Shown one piece after another: positions 1-10,287 of a DNA stretch of 36,232 nucleotides (positions within the stretch are counted from its first letter, which is position 1; each line of letters starts with the position of its first letter). The position numbers were made by a program, and so were the translations under genes. The notes below the pieces were generated by a model. It did no database searches. It was not told the DNA's origin and was given only the letters and a program-made list of their open reading frames with translations. Source of the stretch: an uncultured Thiogranum sp. (GTDB lineage Bacteria; Pseudomonadota; Gammaproteobacteria; DSM-19610); assembly GCA_913053655.1 (NCBI GenBank), contig CAJXFW010000008.1, positions 1-36,232 of the forward strand, given 5' to 3'.

Positions 1-644
1 AGGAAATGAGCGACAGTCTTATCAGCGTATACGCCGAAGTGCCCGAGCTGGTCAGCCACCTGCACCTGCCGGTGCAAAGCGGGTCGGACCGCGTGTTGGC
101 GGCCATGAAGCGCAATCACACCACACTGGAATACAAGTCCAGAATACGCAGATTGCGCGAAGTGCGTCCGGATATCAGTCTGTCCTCTGATTTTATTATC
201 GGATTCCCGGGTGAAACCGGGGATGACTTCGAATCTACCATGCAGCTGATTGAAGAGCTTGGCTTCGACAACTCGTTCAGTTTTATCTACAGCCAGCGGC
301 CAGGCACCCTCGCCGCCGGTATGCCGGACGATGTGCCTCTGGATGTAAAGAAACGGCGCCTGGCACGACTGCAAGCGCGTATCCAGGAAATGGCCGCTCG
401 AATCAGTGCAGACATGGTGGGTACCGAACAGCGTATACTGGTCGAAGGGCCGTCGAAAAAAGATCCCGCACAGATGGCCGGACGTACGGAGAATAATCGT
501 ATGGTTAATTTTGACGCCGGTCCGGAATTGATCGGGTGTTTTGTCAAGGTGCGGATCAGTGCAGCACTGCCCAATTCACTGCGTGGCGAGTTCATCGCTG
601 AAGACGATACCGGCACTGCCACTAAGGCCGCTAACTGGGGCTGA
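1..644 (+). CDS. miaB: tRNA-2-methylthio-N6-dimethylallyladenosine synthase MiaB, C-terminal part (5' truncated by window edge)
   Basis: Translation contains [23 protein letters not shown] and [18 protein letters not shown], characteristic of radical SAM methylthiotransferases, with a C-terminal TRAM-like region; reading frame is open at base 1; followed by phoH-ybeY-corC-lnt as in gammaproteobacteria. Confidence 0.93.
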   Translation, partial: EMSDSLISVYAEVPELVSHLHLPVQSGSDRVLAAMKRNHTTLEYKSRIRRLREVRPDISLSSDFIIGFPGETGDDFESTMQLIEELGFDNSFSFIYSQRPGTLAAGMPDDVPLDVKKRRLARLQARIQEMAARISADMVGTEQRILVEGPSKKDPAQMAGRTENNRMVNFDAGPELIGCFVKVRISAALPNSLRGEFIAEDDTGTATKAANWG

Positions 645-665
645 TCCCCGCTACGAACTCATATC

Positions 666-1644
<979 letters not shown>

Positions 1645-1652
<8 letters not shown>

Positions 1653-2124
1653 GGAGAAAGGTCTGCCGGGCCTGGACGTTCAGTACACCGTCGATGGTGA
1701 CAGTTTGCCGACGCAGCATGAGTTCGAGTGCTGGGTACGGTCGGCGCTGGAACCCATGAATAACGCCGTAGAACTTGCGATCAGGATTGTTGATGAACAG
1801 GAAGGTCGGCAGTTGAATAGCCGGTATCGTGGTATCGACAAGGCGACCAACGTGCTGTCGTTTCCGCTGGAAGCGCCACCCGGTGTCGACTCGGGCTATC
1901 TGGGCGACCTGGTTATTTGTGCCCCGGTCGTACAACGCGAGGCTCAACAGCAGCACAAACCGGAAAAACACCACTGGGCGCATATGGTGGTGCACGGCGT
2001 GTTGCACCTGCGCGGCTATGACCACCAGCTTGATGCGCAGGCAGAAGAAATGGAAATACTGGAAAAGCAGATACTGGCAGGGTTGGGTATTCAGGATCCC
2101 TATAAAACGGATGTGGCAGTATGA
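1645..2124 (+). CDS. ybeY: Endoribonuclease YbeY
   Basis: HMVVHGVLHLRGYDH metal-binding motif (HxxxHxxxxxH); GTG start at 1645 overlapping the end of phoH (the ORF-track start at 1558 lies inside phoH). Confidence 0.92.
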
Positions 2125-2133
2125 AGGAAAAAC

Positions 2134-3009
2134 ATGAAACAAGATCGATCTAGCAACAGCGTCGGCCGGCTGTCGTGGCTGGACCGGCTTAGCCAAACCT
2201 TGTTGGGAAAGCCAAAAAACCGCGAACAACTGATTCACATACTGCGTGAAGCACAGCACCGCGGACTGTTCGATGCAGATGCGCAGGGTATGATCGAAGG
2301 GGTATTGCAGGTCGCAGAGATACAGGCCCGCGATATTATGATCCCGCGCTCGCAAATGGTCGTGGTGAGTCGGGAAGACAGCCCTGAAGAGCTGGTCCCG
2401 GTCGCTATCCAGTCGGGACATTCCAGGTTCCCGGTGGTCGGTGACAGTCGTGACGAGGTTGTCGGCGTACTGCTGGCAAAAGATTTGCTGCGCTATTCGT
2501 CAAAGAATGAACAGGAAAAGTTCTCTGTCCGGGAAATATTGCGCCCGGCTGTGTTCGTACCGGAGAGCAAGCGTCTGAATGTCCTGCTCAAGGAATTCCG
2601 CGCCAGCCGCAACCACCTGGCGATCGTGGTCGACGAATACGGGGGTGTTGCCGGCATGGTGACCATCGAGGATGTCCTCGAGCAGATTGTGGGTGAAATC
2701 GAGGACGAGCACGATATTGATGAAGATACCTATATCCGTAAATTCAGTGATATCAATTTTACCGTCAAGGCACTGACCTCGATCGAGGATTTCAATGAGT
2801 ACTTCGAAACCGATTTTAGCGATGATGAATTTGACACCATCGGTGGATTGGTCACGGACAAATTCGGACGTCTGCCAAAGCGTGGTGAAACCATTCTTAT
2901 CGAGAACATGAGTTTCCAGGTGGTCAATGCAGGTAACCGGCGTATTCATCTGTTGAAAGTCACGCTGTTGCTGAATCCGAACGCGATCCAGCCACCTGCC
3001 AACGCCTGA
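2134..3009 (+). CDS. corC: CBS domain-containing CorC/HlyC family transporter-associated protein
   Basis: RDIMIPRSQMVVV, AIVVDEYGGVAGMVTIEDVLEQIVGEIEDEHD (tandem CBS plus CorC_HlyC C-terminal domain). Confidence 0.92.
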   Translation: MKQDRSSNSVGRLSWLDRLSQTLLGKPKNREQLIHILREAQHRGLFDADAQGMIEGVLQVAEIQARDIMIPRSQMVVVSREDSPEELVPVAIQSGHSRFPVVGDSRDEVVGVLLAKDLLRYSSKNEQEKFSVREILRPAVFVPESKRLNVLLKEFRASRNHLAIVVDEYGGVAGMVTIEDVLEQIVGEIEDEHDIDEDTYIRKFSDINFTVKALTSIEDFNEYFETDFSDDEFDTIGGLVTDKFGRLPKRGETILIENMSFQVVNAGNRRIHLLKVTLLLNPNAIQPPANA

Positions 3010-3013
3010 GTAT

Positions 3014-4501
3014 ATGCTGACTTCTGTGGGCAAGGTCTGGAAAGGGCTGATTGCACTGTCGGCCGGCGCTGTTTACCCGCTCGGTTTTGCGCCTTTCTCC
3101 TGGTATCTCCTGCCCGTTCTGGCGCTGGTCGTTCTGGCGGCGCTGCTGTTTACTTCCAGGTCCCGGGATGCCTTTCTGTATGGCTGGTTGTTCGGCGTTG
3201 GCCAGTTTGGCGTCGGCGTGTCCTGGGTTTATGTCAGTATCTATTTGTATGGGCACGCCGGGCTGCTGTTGTCTATTGCGGTGATGCTGCTGTTCGTTAT
3301 GTTCCTTGCGCTGTTTCCTGCGCTTATGGCCTGGGCGTTGGCCAGAGTCCGAATCGTATCCGGGAGCTGGTTTTACCTGGCGGCATTTCCCTCGGCGTGG
3401 GCGCTTTCCGAGTGGGTACGATCCTGGATATTCACCGGTTTCCCCTGGCTCAACCTTGGCTACAGCCAGGTTGAAAGTCCCTTGCTGGGTTTTGCCTCGA
3501 TTGTCGGTGTATACGGTGTAGGCTGGCTGGCTGCGCTGAGTGCCGGGTTATTGACCTGGTTGTTCAGCGGCGGGAAGGCTGCACGTTTTTTTGCCCCTGC
3601 GGGTTTGCTGCTGCTCTGGACCGGTGGATTTGCCCTGGGCAACTATCACTGGACCGAAGCGACCGGAAACAGGCTCGTTGCAACCCTGATACAGGGCAAT
3701 ATACCGCAGGAGCTGAAATGGAAACCGGCACAGCAACAGGCCACCCTGGAGCGCTATGCCCGACTTAGCCGGGAGCACCTCGACAGCGATATCATTGTAT
3801 GGCCGGAGACAGCGATCCCGGCATTCTACGATCAGGTTGAAGTCGAATTTATCGATCCCCTGCGGGAAGAATTTGAACAGCACGGTGTTTCGCTGGTAAC
3901 CGGGGTGCCGGTGCTGGATCGCAGTCACTGGAATTATTACAACAGCGTCATCAGCCTTGACCAGCCCGGCCGGTTTTACTACAAAGTTCACCTGGTGCCT
4001 TTTGGTGAATACCTGCCACTGCGTGACTGGCTGGCGGGAATACTGAATTTTTTGCCGGTCCCCCAGGCGGATTTCACTGCTGGAGAGCCGCAACAACCGT
4101 TGCTGGAAGCGGCCGGCTATCCGATTGGAACTTCAATCTGTTATGAAATTGCGTTTGGTGAACAACTCATCAACGCATTACCGGAAGCCGCCTTCCTGGT
4201 TAACGTCAGTAACGACGCCTGGTTCGGCGATTCCCTCGCCCCCCATCAACAACTGGAAATGGCGCGTATGCGGGCGCGCGAAACCGAACGCTATGTATTG
4301 CGTGCGACCAATACCGGAATTTCTGCAATCATCAATGCCGACGGTGGCTGGGTGGTACGTAGTCGGCAGTTTGAAACACAGGCCATAACCGGCAAGGTGC
4401 AGCCCAGAACGGGTGCGACACCCTATGTGCGTTGGGGGAACTGGCCGGTTGTGCTGCTGAGCCTGGGTTTGTTGTTGCTGGCGTGGCGTCTTGCTACCTG
4501 A
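3014..4501 (+). CDS. lnt: Apolipoprotein N-acyltransferase
   Basis: Multi-TM N-terminal region followed by a nitrilase-like domain (VWPETAIPAF, YYKVHLVPFGEYLP, TSICYEIAFG). Confidence 0.93.
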   Translation: MLTSVGKVWKGLIALSAGAVYPLGFAPFSWYLLPVLALVVLAALLFTSRSRDAFLYGWLFGVGQFGVGVSWVYVSIYLYGHAGLLLSIAVMLLFVMFLALFPALMAWALARVRIVSGSWFYLAAFPSAWALSEWVRSWIFTGFPWLNLGYSQVESPLLGFASIVGVYGVGWLAALSAGLLTWLFSGGKAARFFAPAGLLLLWTGGFALGNYHWTEATGNRLVATLIQGNIPQELKWKPAQQQATLERYARLSREHLDSDIIVWPETAIPAFYDQVEVEFIDPLREEFEQHGVSLVTGVPVLDRSHWNYYNSVISLDQPGRFYYKVHLVPFGEYLPLRDWLAGILNFLPVPQADFTAGEPQQPLLEAAGYPIGTSICYEIAFGEQLINALPEAAFLVNVSNDAWFGDSLAPHQQLEMARMRARETERYVLRATNTGISAIINADGGWVVRSRQFETQAITGKVQPRTGATPYVRWGNWPVVLLSLGLLLLAWRLAT

Positions 4502-4518
4502 TTAAGACTTCCGGCTAA

Positions 4519-5253
4519 TCAAGCCAAAGCTTTATACGCCCCATTTGAACACGGCGAAAAATTAGCCGGCCACGGTGACGACAGCTTACAGAGTACCCGG
4601 TACTGAATGGGGGCATCTGAATTAACGCGTTCAACAGAAACCTTCACATCCTGCTCACCTACCGATTTAAGCAATTGGGCAAATTCGCTGGAGTAGTATT
4701 GTGGCGCGTAACCGACAAGAGAGATTGGGTCACCAGTGCGTACCAGTAAGGCCATGGAATCGAATTTATTTTGAAGGTCACGCATCAAATATAAATTCTC
4801 ACCGGGTTTTAACTGGCGTGCACGATCCTGATTATCGGCGTGCATATGCCGAAGTCCCCGACTGAAGAAATACACTTCATAGTTTTTATTCGCATCCGGC
4901 TCCGGGCAAGGAAACAACTCCAGAGAGTCCGTAGCCCGTAATCCCCCCGTCCGGGACAACTCATCCATAACATCGTGGTTTTGTTCATTTAATCCAAGCC
5001 ATTCTAAATACTCCCCATACTCAGGGCGAGATTTCGGTAATACACGATTTGCGAAAAGCGGGAACAACTCATCCGATTGGTAAGCGACATGTAAATCCTG
5101 CATGCGGCCAAACGGTTGAAATTTCTTGCCGGCATCCTCTGCACCCCGGGTATAGACGAATTTGTACAGGCTATCGTCGCGCGTAAGGCGGCCAACCGGC
5201 GCCCAGCTTCGGCTATCGGGGTTCTGCCATGCGATATATAACGCTTTGGTCAT
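4519..5253 (-). CDS. HIRAN domain-containing protein
   Basis: C-terminal LKPGENLYLMRDLQNKFDSMALLVRTGDPISLVGYAPQYYSSEFAQLL matches the HIRAN pattern (N-x-x-D-x-x-A-x-x-V ... VGY.P); ATGA overlap with the upstream kinase gene. Confidence 0.72.
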   Translation of the reverse strand: MTKALYIAWQNPDSRSWAPVGRLTRDDSLYKFVYTRGAEDAGKKFQPFGRMQDLHVAYQSDELFPLFANRVLPKSRPEYGEYLEWLGLNEQNHDVMDELSRTGGLRATDSLELFPCPEPDANKNYEVYFFSRGLRHMHADNQDRARQLKPGENLYLMRDLQNKFDSMALLVRTGDPISLVGYAPQYYSSEFAQLLKSVGEQDVKVSVERVNSDAPIQYRVLCKLSSPWPANFSPCSNGAYKALA

Positions 5254-6173
5254 TTCAATATTTCCAGATTGCCCAGCCTTTCAGCGTTAAGTTCGAGCAT
5301 TTTCAGGGCAAATAATCCTGCCGGTTCAGTAATTTCAGATTCCGGGATGTTATCGAAAATCTCCTCGAAATCTTTACCAGAACAAAGGCTTAATTTGTCG
5401 CTCCAATAACGTGCTGCAGAAGGACAGTGCTTCGCCGCATTTTCGAAAGCGCCTATCGTAGTATAAGGCTTTTGGCTGGTAGTGCCAGGGTACAGGGCTG
5501 ATTCAGCTCTGCGTATATACGACTGTACAGAATAACCTTCGTCTCTGGTGCCGAGCCGCTCCAGCCGCCGTTCATCAGTCTCGTTCCGTCCCAGACTGGA
5601 AGCATGATCAAATGTTGGCGCCAAAAACAGGTGCGTATCCGGTGTAACAATCAATCCCCAATTCTCATGATGCCTGTCCTGATTGCTTACAAGTGCATCA
5701 AGGAGCAAATAGCCAGTAAAGACATGAAACGCTTTTTTCATCTCTCCAGTCTCCGGAGGCTGATGACCAAGAGGTAACGCGATCGGAAATCTGGTCAAAA
5801 CCACATGCACCCTTCCCAAAGTGTGCTGCCGGGTCCGATAACGTTTTGTCTTTTCATACCCTGGCTCAACACTTGCGAGCAGCTCATTTCCCAGAATTAA
5901 TCTCGACCCTTTCGGTACAAATGTTGGACTGACTACACCCTTCCAGTTGCCGGCATTTGCGGAGGCAAAGTCATACTCAGCATGCGGAAGCCCCAGTAAG
6001 CGGCAAATCTCACAACAAACCTTTTCCGCCCAGTTTTCACCAGTACCGGGGCGCCCCCTCTTGAACATGACTTGCTTATCATTTTCATCCCGGTACCAAA
6101 ACTTGGATTTGGTGCCCAGCTGCTCCAGCTGGCTCGATACGCCTTCCGGAACTTCGATGATGGGATAAGTCAT
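5250..6173 (-). CDS. HipA-like Ser/Thr kinase-fold protein
   Basis: VMFKRG (ATP-binding Lys region), DALVSNQDRHHENWG (HipA-type catalytic D..N..DRH..N loop), APTFDHASSLG. Likely start is ATG at 6173 (MTYPIIEVPEG); the longer ORF N-terminus overlaps the hsdR fragment out of frame. Confidence 0.75.
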   Translation of the reverse strand: MTYPIIEVPEGVSSQLEQLGTKSKFWYRDENDKQVMFKRGRPGTGENWAEKVCCEICRLLGLPHAEYDFASANAGNWKGVVSPTFVPKGSRLILGNELLASVEPGYEKTKRYRTRQHTLGRVHVVLTRFPIALPLGHQPPETGEMKKAFHVFTGYLLLDALVSNQDRHHENWGLIVTPDTHLFLAPTFDHASSLGRNETDERRLERLGTRDEGYSVQSYIRRAESALYPGTTSQKPYTTIGAFENAAKHCPSAARYWSDKLSLCSGKDFEEIFDNIPESEITEPAGLFALKMLELNAERLGNLEILK

Positions 6174-6189
6174 AGCCTGAAGTAATCGC

Positions 6190-6711
6190 TCAATGGACAA
6201 CCGTGTTGGACAGTACAGACTCAAGAATACCCAGCACTCTGGGGGCGCGCTTCGGAAATACGCCCACAATACCTTCATGGTGAAAATCCGAAAATGGCGG
6301 ATTAAACAGCGCCTCCGGGTCCATAATGCCATTCTGTGCCAGATGGTCAATGATCTGGTCAACGAAACGAATCTGGTCAGCATTCAGTCCGTTTTCAGCC
6401 AGAAAATCCGCAAAAGCCTCTTTGGCGGCCTTTCGGTCCAGGCCGATGATTTGTCTTACCAGCGTTCCCAGCGGTTGATCAGTACGGTAGATATCTCTGA
6501 AAGTGCCCTTCTTCCCCGGGCCGCCATCACTGAATAACAGCGATTCGAGTGCCCGGAGATCGGCGACGGTGATCGGCTGATTGGTCTTCAGATGTTGAAT
6601 CGAAGGGTGATCCTCGTGCTCACGTGTTAAATTGCACCCAAAATTAACCCGCGTGTAACCCTGATCTGCTGAAGAACCAGCGGGGGATAAAAGGAGTGAT
6701 AGACGTGGCAT
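6190..6711 (-). pseudogene. Type I restriction endonuclease R subunit (HsdR) C-terminal remnant
   Basis: From about 6624 down: HPSIQHLKTNQPITVADLRALESLLFSDG...LGTLVRQIIGLDRKAAKEAFADFL...LNADQIRFVDQIIDHLAQNGIMDPEALFNPPFSDFHHEGIVGVF, typical of the HsdR (EcoEI_R-type) C-terminal domain; no helicase or nuclease part upstream. Confidence 0.78.
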
Positions 6712-6761
6712 TATTGAGTGTAATCAGGCAGCACTCCCTGATCTCTGCGACGCACTCACGC

Positions 6762-6767
6762 TATAAT
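6762..6767 (+). promoter_or_regulatory. Possible sigma70 -10 box (TATAAT) upstream of the aldolase/dehydrogenase gene
   Basis: Perfect TATAAT 32 bp before the ATG at 6800; no convincing -35 element seen. Confidence 0.4.
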
Positions 6768-6799
6768 GCCCGCCTCTCTCCACCGTAACCGGGGTCATT

Positions 6800-8782
6800 A
6801 TGGACAACCGATGGCGCGATGCAGACGCCGCTGACTTTGCAGATGACCTGCTGCAACTGCGCGTCTACACTTCGCGGCTGCTGGGCCAGGACCCGGACCT
6901 GGTGCTCCACGGCGGCGGCAATACTTCGGTTAAAATCAACCAGCGTAACTTCTTCAGCGAAACCGAGTCCCTGCTGTATGTGAAAGGCAGCGGCTGGGAT
7001 CTGGCCACCATCGAGGCCGCGGGTTTCCCGGCGGTGAAAATGGACGTGCTGCTGAAAATGGCGCAGCTCGAACATTTAAATGACACGGATATGGTGCGCC
7101 TGCAGCGCACCGCCATGATAGACCCCGCTGCCCCCAATCCTTCGGTCGAGGCTATTCTTCATGCCCTGATTCCCTTTACTTTTGTGGACCATACGCACGC
7201 TGACGCCGTGGTCACCCTGAGCAATACCCCCGATGGTGAACAGATTCTGCGCGAGCTCTACGGTGAGCGCATGCTCATCTTTCCCTACGTCATGCCCGGC
7301 TTTACTCTCGCCAGGGATATTTACCAGCGCACCCGGGATATCGACTGGCAACAGTGCGACGGCATCATCCTGTTACATCACGGCGTTTTTACCTTTGCCG
7401 ATGACGCCAGACAGAGTTATGAACGCATGATCGAGATCGTGGCAAAAGCCGAGGCCTGTATTAAGGACAAGGGCGCCATGTTCGAGTCGGATGCGGCAAT
7501 TGAGGTTCCGGACAGTGAGCCGGATATCCTCGCTCTGGCCGCCATCCGTCGCAGCGTATCCCGTATTCGCGAACGGGCCAGTCTCTGCCGACTCGCGCAG
7601 GACCCGCTGTCGCTGTCCTTTTCCCGGCAAAAGAATCTGGCTCATATTGCCGGCCAGGGTCCTCTCACGCCCGACCACGTCATTCGCACCAAACGTATTC
7701 CGGCCCTGCTGAACGAAGATCCCGTGGCAGCCATCGAGGGCTTTGCCCGGGCATACGGATACTATTTCGAGAAAAATAATACAGCGGGTCTGACCTGCCT
7801 CAACCCCGCGCCCTGCTGGGCGGTGTGGCCGGGAACCGGTACGTTGAAATTCAGCAGTACGGCCAGAGAGCTTGGCATCATTGATGACATAAACCGGCAC
7901 ACCATGAAAAGCATCCTGCTGGCGGAACAACTGGGCGGCTGGTGTGCATTGCCGGAGAAGGATATTTTCGAGCTGGAATACTGGGAGCTGGAACAGGCGA
8001 AGCTGAAAAAGGACAAACAGGCCGCCGGTCTGCAAGGCAAAATTGCGCTGGTCACCGGTGCGGCCAGCGGCATCGGCAAGGCCTGTGTGGAGGCACTGCT
8101 GGCACAGGGTGCGGTGGTTGCAGCACTGGATATCGACCCGGCGATCGAAACCCTGTTTGCACAGGAGGCGGTGGTCGGTAGGGTATGTGACGTTACCGAT
8201 AGTGCGCAGATTCAATCTGCACTGCGTGCCCTGGTCACACACTTTGGCGGTCTGGACATACTGGTTAGCAATGCCGGCACATTCCCCCTCAGTGCCCGCA
8301 TCGAGGAACTTGATGAAGACAGCTGGGACAGCAGTATTTCCATCAACCTTACCAGCCACCAGCGCATGCTCAGCGCCTGTATTCCTTTCCTGAAACTGGG
8401 TGTCGATCCTGCGGTGGTTTTTATTGCCTCGAAAAACGTACCGGCACCCGGTCCCGGCGCATCGAGTTATTCGGTCGCCAAAGCCGGTATGACCCAGCTT
8501 GCGCGTGTCGCCGCGCTGGAGCTGGCCGGTGACGGGATCCGGGTCAACACACTGCACCCGGACGCCGTTTTCGATACCGCCATCTGGACTGATGAAGTGC
8601 TCGAAAAACGTGCCCGTCACTACGGTCTCAGTGTGCAGGAATACAAAACCAAAAACCTGCTGAAAACAGAAGTACGTTCAGGGGATGTCGCCGGGCTGGT
8701 GTGCGCGCTGGCCGGCTCGTTGTTTGCCAGAACCACCGGTGCCCAGATCCCGGTTGACGGGGGCAATGACAGGGTGATTTAG
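6800..8782 (+). CDS. Bifunctional rhamnulose-1-phosphate aldolase-like / short-chain dehydrogenase
   Basis: N-terminal class II aldolase/adducin-like region (VLHGGGNTSVK, FVDHTHADAV, LLHHGVFTF) fused to a C-terminal SDR (ALVTGAASGIGKAC, LVSNAGTFP, YSVAKAGMTQLAR). Confidence 0.9.
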   Translation: MDNRWRDADAADFADDLLQLRVYTSRLLGQDPDLVLHGGGNTSVKINQRNFFSETESLLYVKGSGWDLATIEAAGFPAVKMDVLLKMAQLEHLNDTDMVRLQRTAMIDPAAPNPSVEAILHALIPFTFVDHTHADAVVTLSNTPDGEQILRELYGERMLIFPYVMPGFTLARDIYQRTRDIDWQQCDGIILLHHGVFTFADDARQSYERMIEIVAKAEACIKDKGAMFESDAAIEVPDSEPDILALAAIRRSVSRIRERASLCRLAQDPLSLSFSRQKNLAHIAGQGPLTPDHVIRTKRIPALLNEDPVAAIEGFARAYGYYFEKNNTAGLTCLNPAPCWAVWPGTGTLKFSSTARELGIIDDINRHTMKSILLAEQLGGWCALPEKDIFELEYWELEQAKLKKDKQAAGLQGKIALVTGAASGIGKACVEALLAQGAVVAALDIDPAIETLFAQEAVVGRVCDVTDSAQIQSALRALVTHFGGLDILVSNAGTFPLSARIEELDEDSWDSSISINLTSHQRMLSACIPFLKLGVDPAVVFIASKNVPAPGPGASSYSVAKAGMTQLARVAALELAGDGIRVNTLHPDAVFDTAIWTDEVLEKRARHYGLSVQEYKTKNLLKTEVRSGDVAGLVCALAGSLFARTTGAQIPVDGGNDRVI

Positions 8783-8836
8783 GTTGGAAATCCGTGCTAG
8801 GCTCGGCGCTGTTTAAGTACCGAAAAATATAATACG

Positions 8837-8900
8837 AGGAGCAGGCTTGCCCGCGAACCGGCGGAGGCCCCAGGCACCGTTCGCGGGCAAGCCCGCTCCT
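8837..8900. repeat. REP-type palindromic element
   Basis: Inverted repeat aggagcaggcttgcccgcgaac (8837-8858) / gttcgcgggcaagcccgctcct (8879-8900), 21/22 complementary, 20-nt loop; core resembles the GGAGCGGGCTTGCCCGCGA REP family known from Pseudomonas-type genomes. Confidence 0.85.
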
Positions 8901-8942
8901 ACGCGCTAACCCCGGATTGGGGCAATACAGGATAGTGTCAAC

Positions 8943-9382
8943 ATGAACTCCGAAACTTGAGTTATTACCCTGTCTTTGTTCGCTTGCGGAGGGGGTGGTG
9001 GAAACGGCGGTGGAGGTGTAGCGACACTCTCGCCGGCCGGTACCGGTACAGTCACCCTGCTGGTTACCGATGCACCCAACGATGATTTTGATGCCGTAAT
9101 CTCACTGTTATCAAGGCTGAGCTGCTGTCCGACAGTGGCAGCGTCACGCTGTTCAGTGGAGAAAAGACGTTTGATCTGTTGCAACTGGCCAACGTAACGG
9201 AAATATTTTCGGTTACACACATTGCTCCCGGAACCTATAACAGGATTCGCCTGACCCTGACCAAAGTGGAACTGGTCAAGAAGAATGTCTTCGGCGATTC
9301 CGATATCACCGGTTGCCTGAAGGCGGAGACCATCATTTACGAAGCTGAAGGGGCTACTATTCCTGTACAGCCACTGCCCTGA
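8943..9382 (+). pseudogene. Decayed DUF4382-like lipoprotein gene
   Basis: TLSLFACGGGGG lipobox-like start and GTVTLLVTDAPNDDFDAV, then the frame shifts by one base to TVIKAELLSDSGSVTLFSGEKTFDLLQLANVTEIFSVTHIAPGTYNRIRLTLTKVELVK; TGA also interrupts the frame just before the lipobox (MNSET*). Confidence 0.68.
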
Positions 9383-9438
9383 TCAGGGTTTCCGTGCCGG
9401 ATGCCGATTGCTGCCCTTCCCGGGCGGTCGGCACCCGG

Positions 9439-10284
9439 TTACGGTGCTTCTTGTTTCCCGGTGTTTGCAAGAAATTCCAGTAGAAACTCCCGGTTTTTGC
9501 GGCTGTTGAATGTGGCGGTGTGCGGCCCGTTCGTTGTGAGAAAGGTTTTCGGTGGGCGTGCTGCCTGCATCAGTTCCTGGCCGAAGGCATAGGGTATGAC
9601 CGGGTCGTCCTTACTGTGAATCAGTAACAGCGGCACAGGCGAAATATCCCCAATATAGTCGACAGGGTCGTAGCCACGTATGACGCTCCAGGATACGGGG
9701 TACTGCAGCAGCCAGGTTAACCAGCTTTGTCCGGTGGCATAGCGAGCTATTGCGCTGTAGCGAGTGAATGCAGCATCGCTTATGATGGCGCTCAGGTTTT
9801 GTTTTGCCTGTGGATCGGTGGCTGCAAAATAGATGGCCATGCTTGCGCCCAGGCTCTGGCCCAGCAGGTAGACCGGTTTTTTAAGGTCGGCATTTCTGTT
9901 CAGGACAAACTGAAACCCGGTGCCTATATCCTGTAGCGCACCTGGCAGCGTGGCTTTGCCCTGCGAACTGCCAAAACCCCGGTAGTCAAGCAGGAAGACC
10001 TGGTAGCCGTAATCCGGCAGCCAGGCAACGTTATGGATGTGTGTGCTGATGTTTTCGGCGTTGCCGTGCAGGAAATAGACCGTACCGCGCAGCGGTGTCT
10101 TTGCCTTCAGCCACCAGCCGTGGATGGTGACGTTGTCCGTGGATTCGAGGTAGATATCCTCATAGTCGAGATTCAGCCTGTCCGGTGTTTGTACCATGGT
10201 CTTCTGTGGAAAGAAGAAAATCCCCGAGCAACCAGTGAGACCGTGCAGCATGAGAAAGGCGACTATGGCAGGCAGTATGCGCAT
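9439..10284 (-). CDS. Alpha/beta hydrolase
   Basis: YFLHGNAENISTH, LLDYRGFGSSQG, LLGQSLGASMA (nucleophile elbow), LIHSKDDPVIPY, NGPHTATF; N-terminal lipoprotein-like LTGCSG. Confidence 0.88.
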   Translation of the reverse strand: MRILPAIVAFLMLHGLTGCSGIFFFPQKTMVQTPDRLNLDYEDIYLESTDNVTIHGWWLKAKTPLRGTVYFLHGNAENISTHIHNVAWLPDYGYQVFLLDYRGFGSSQGKATLPGALQDIGTGFQFVLNRNADLKKPVYLLGQSLGASMAIYFAATDPQAKQNLSAIISDAAFTRYSAIARYATGQSWLTWLLQYPVSWSVIRGYDPVDYIGDISPVPLLLIHSKDDPVIPYAFGQELMQAARPPKTFLTTNGPHTATFNSRKNREFLLEFLANTGKQEAP

Positions 10285-10287
10285 GTT

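Noticed and set aside
6174-6383. N-terminal extension of the HipA-like ORF
   Set aside because: Overlaps the hsdR fragment out of frame; the sequence looks non-biological before MTYPIIEVPEG.
7373-8620. 415-aa minus-strand ORF opposite the aldolase/dehydrogenase
   Set aside because: Long only because of high GC codon bias on the opposite strand; sense frame is a clear bifunctional enzyme.
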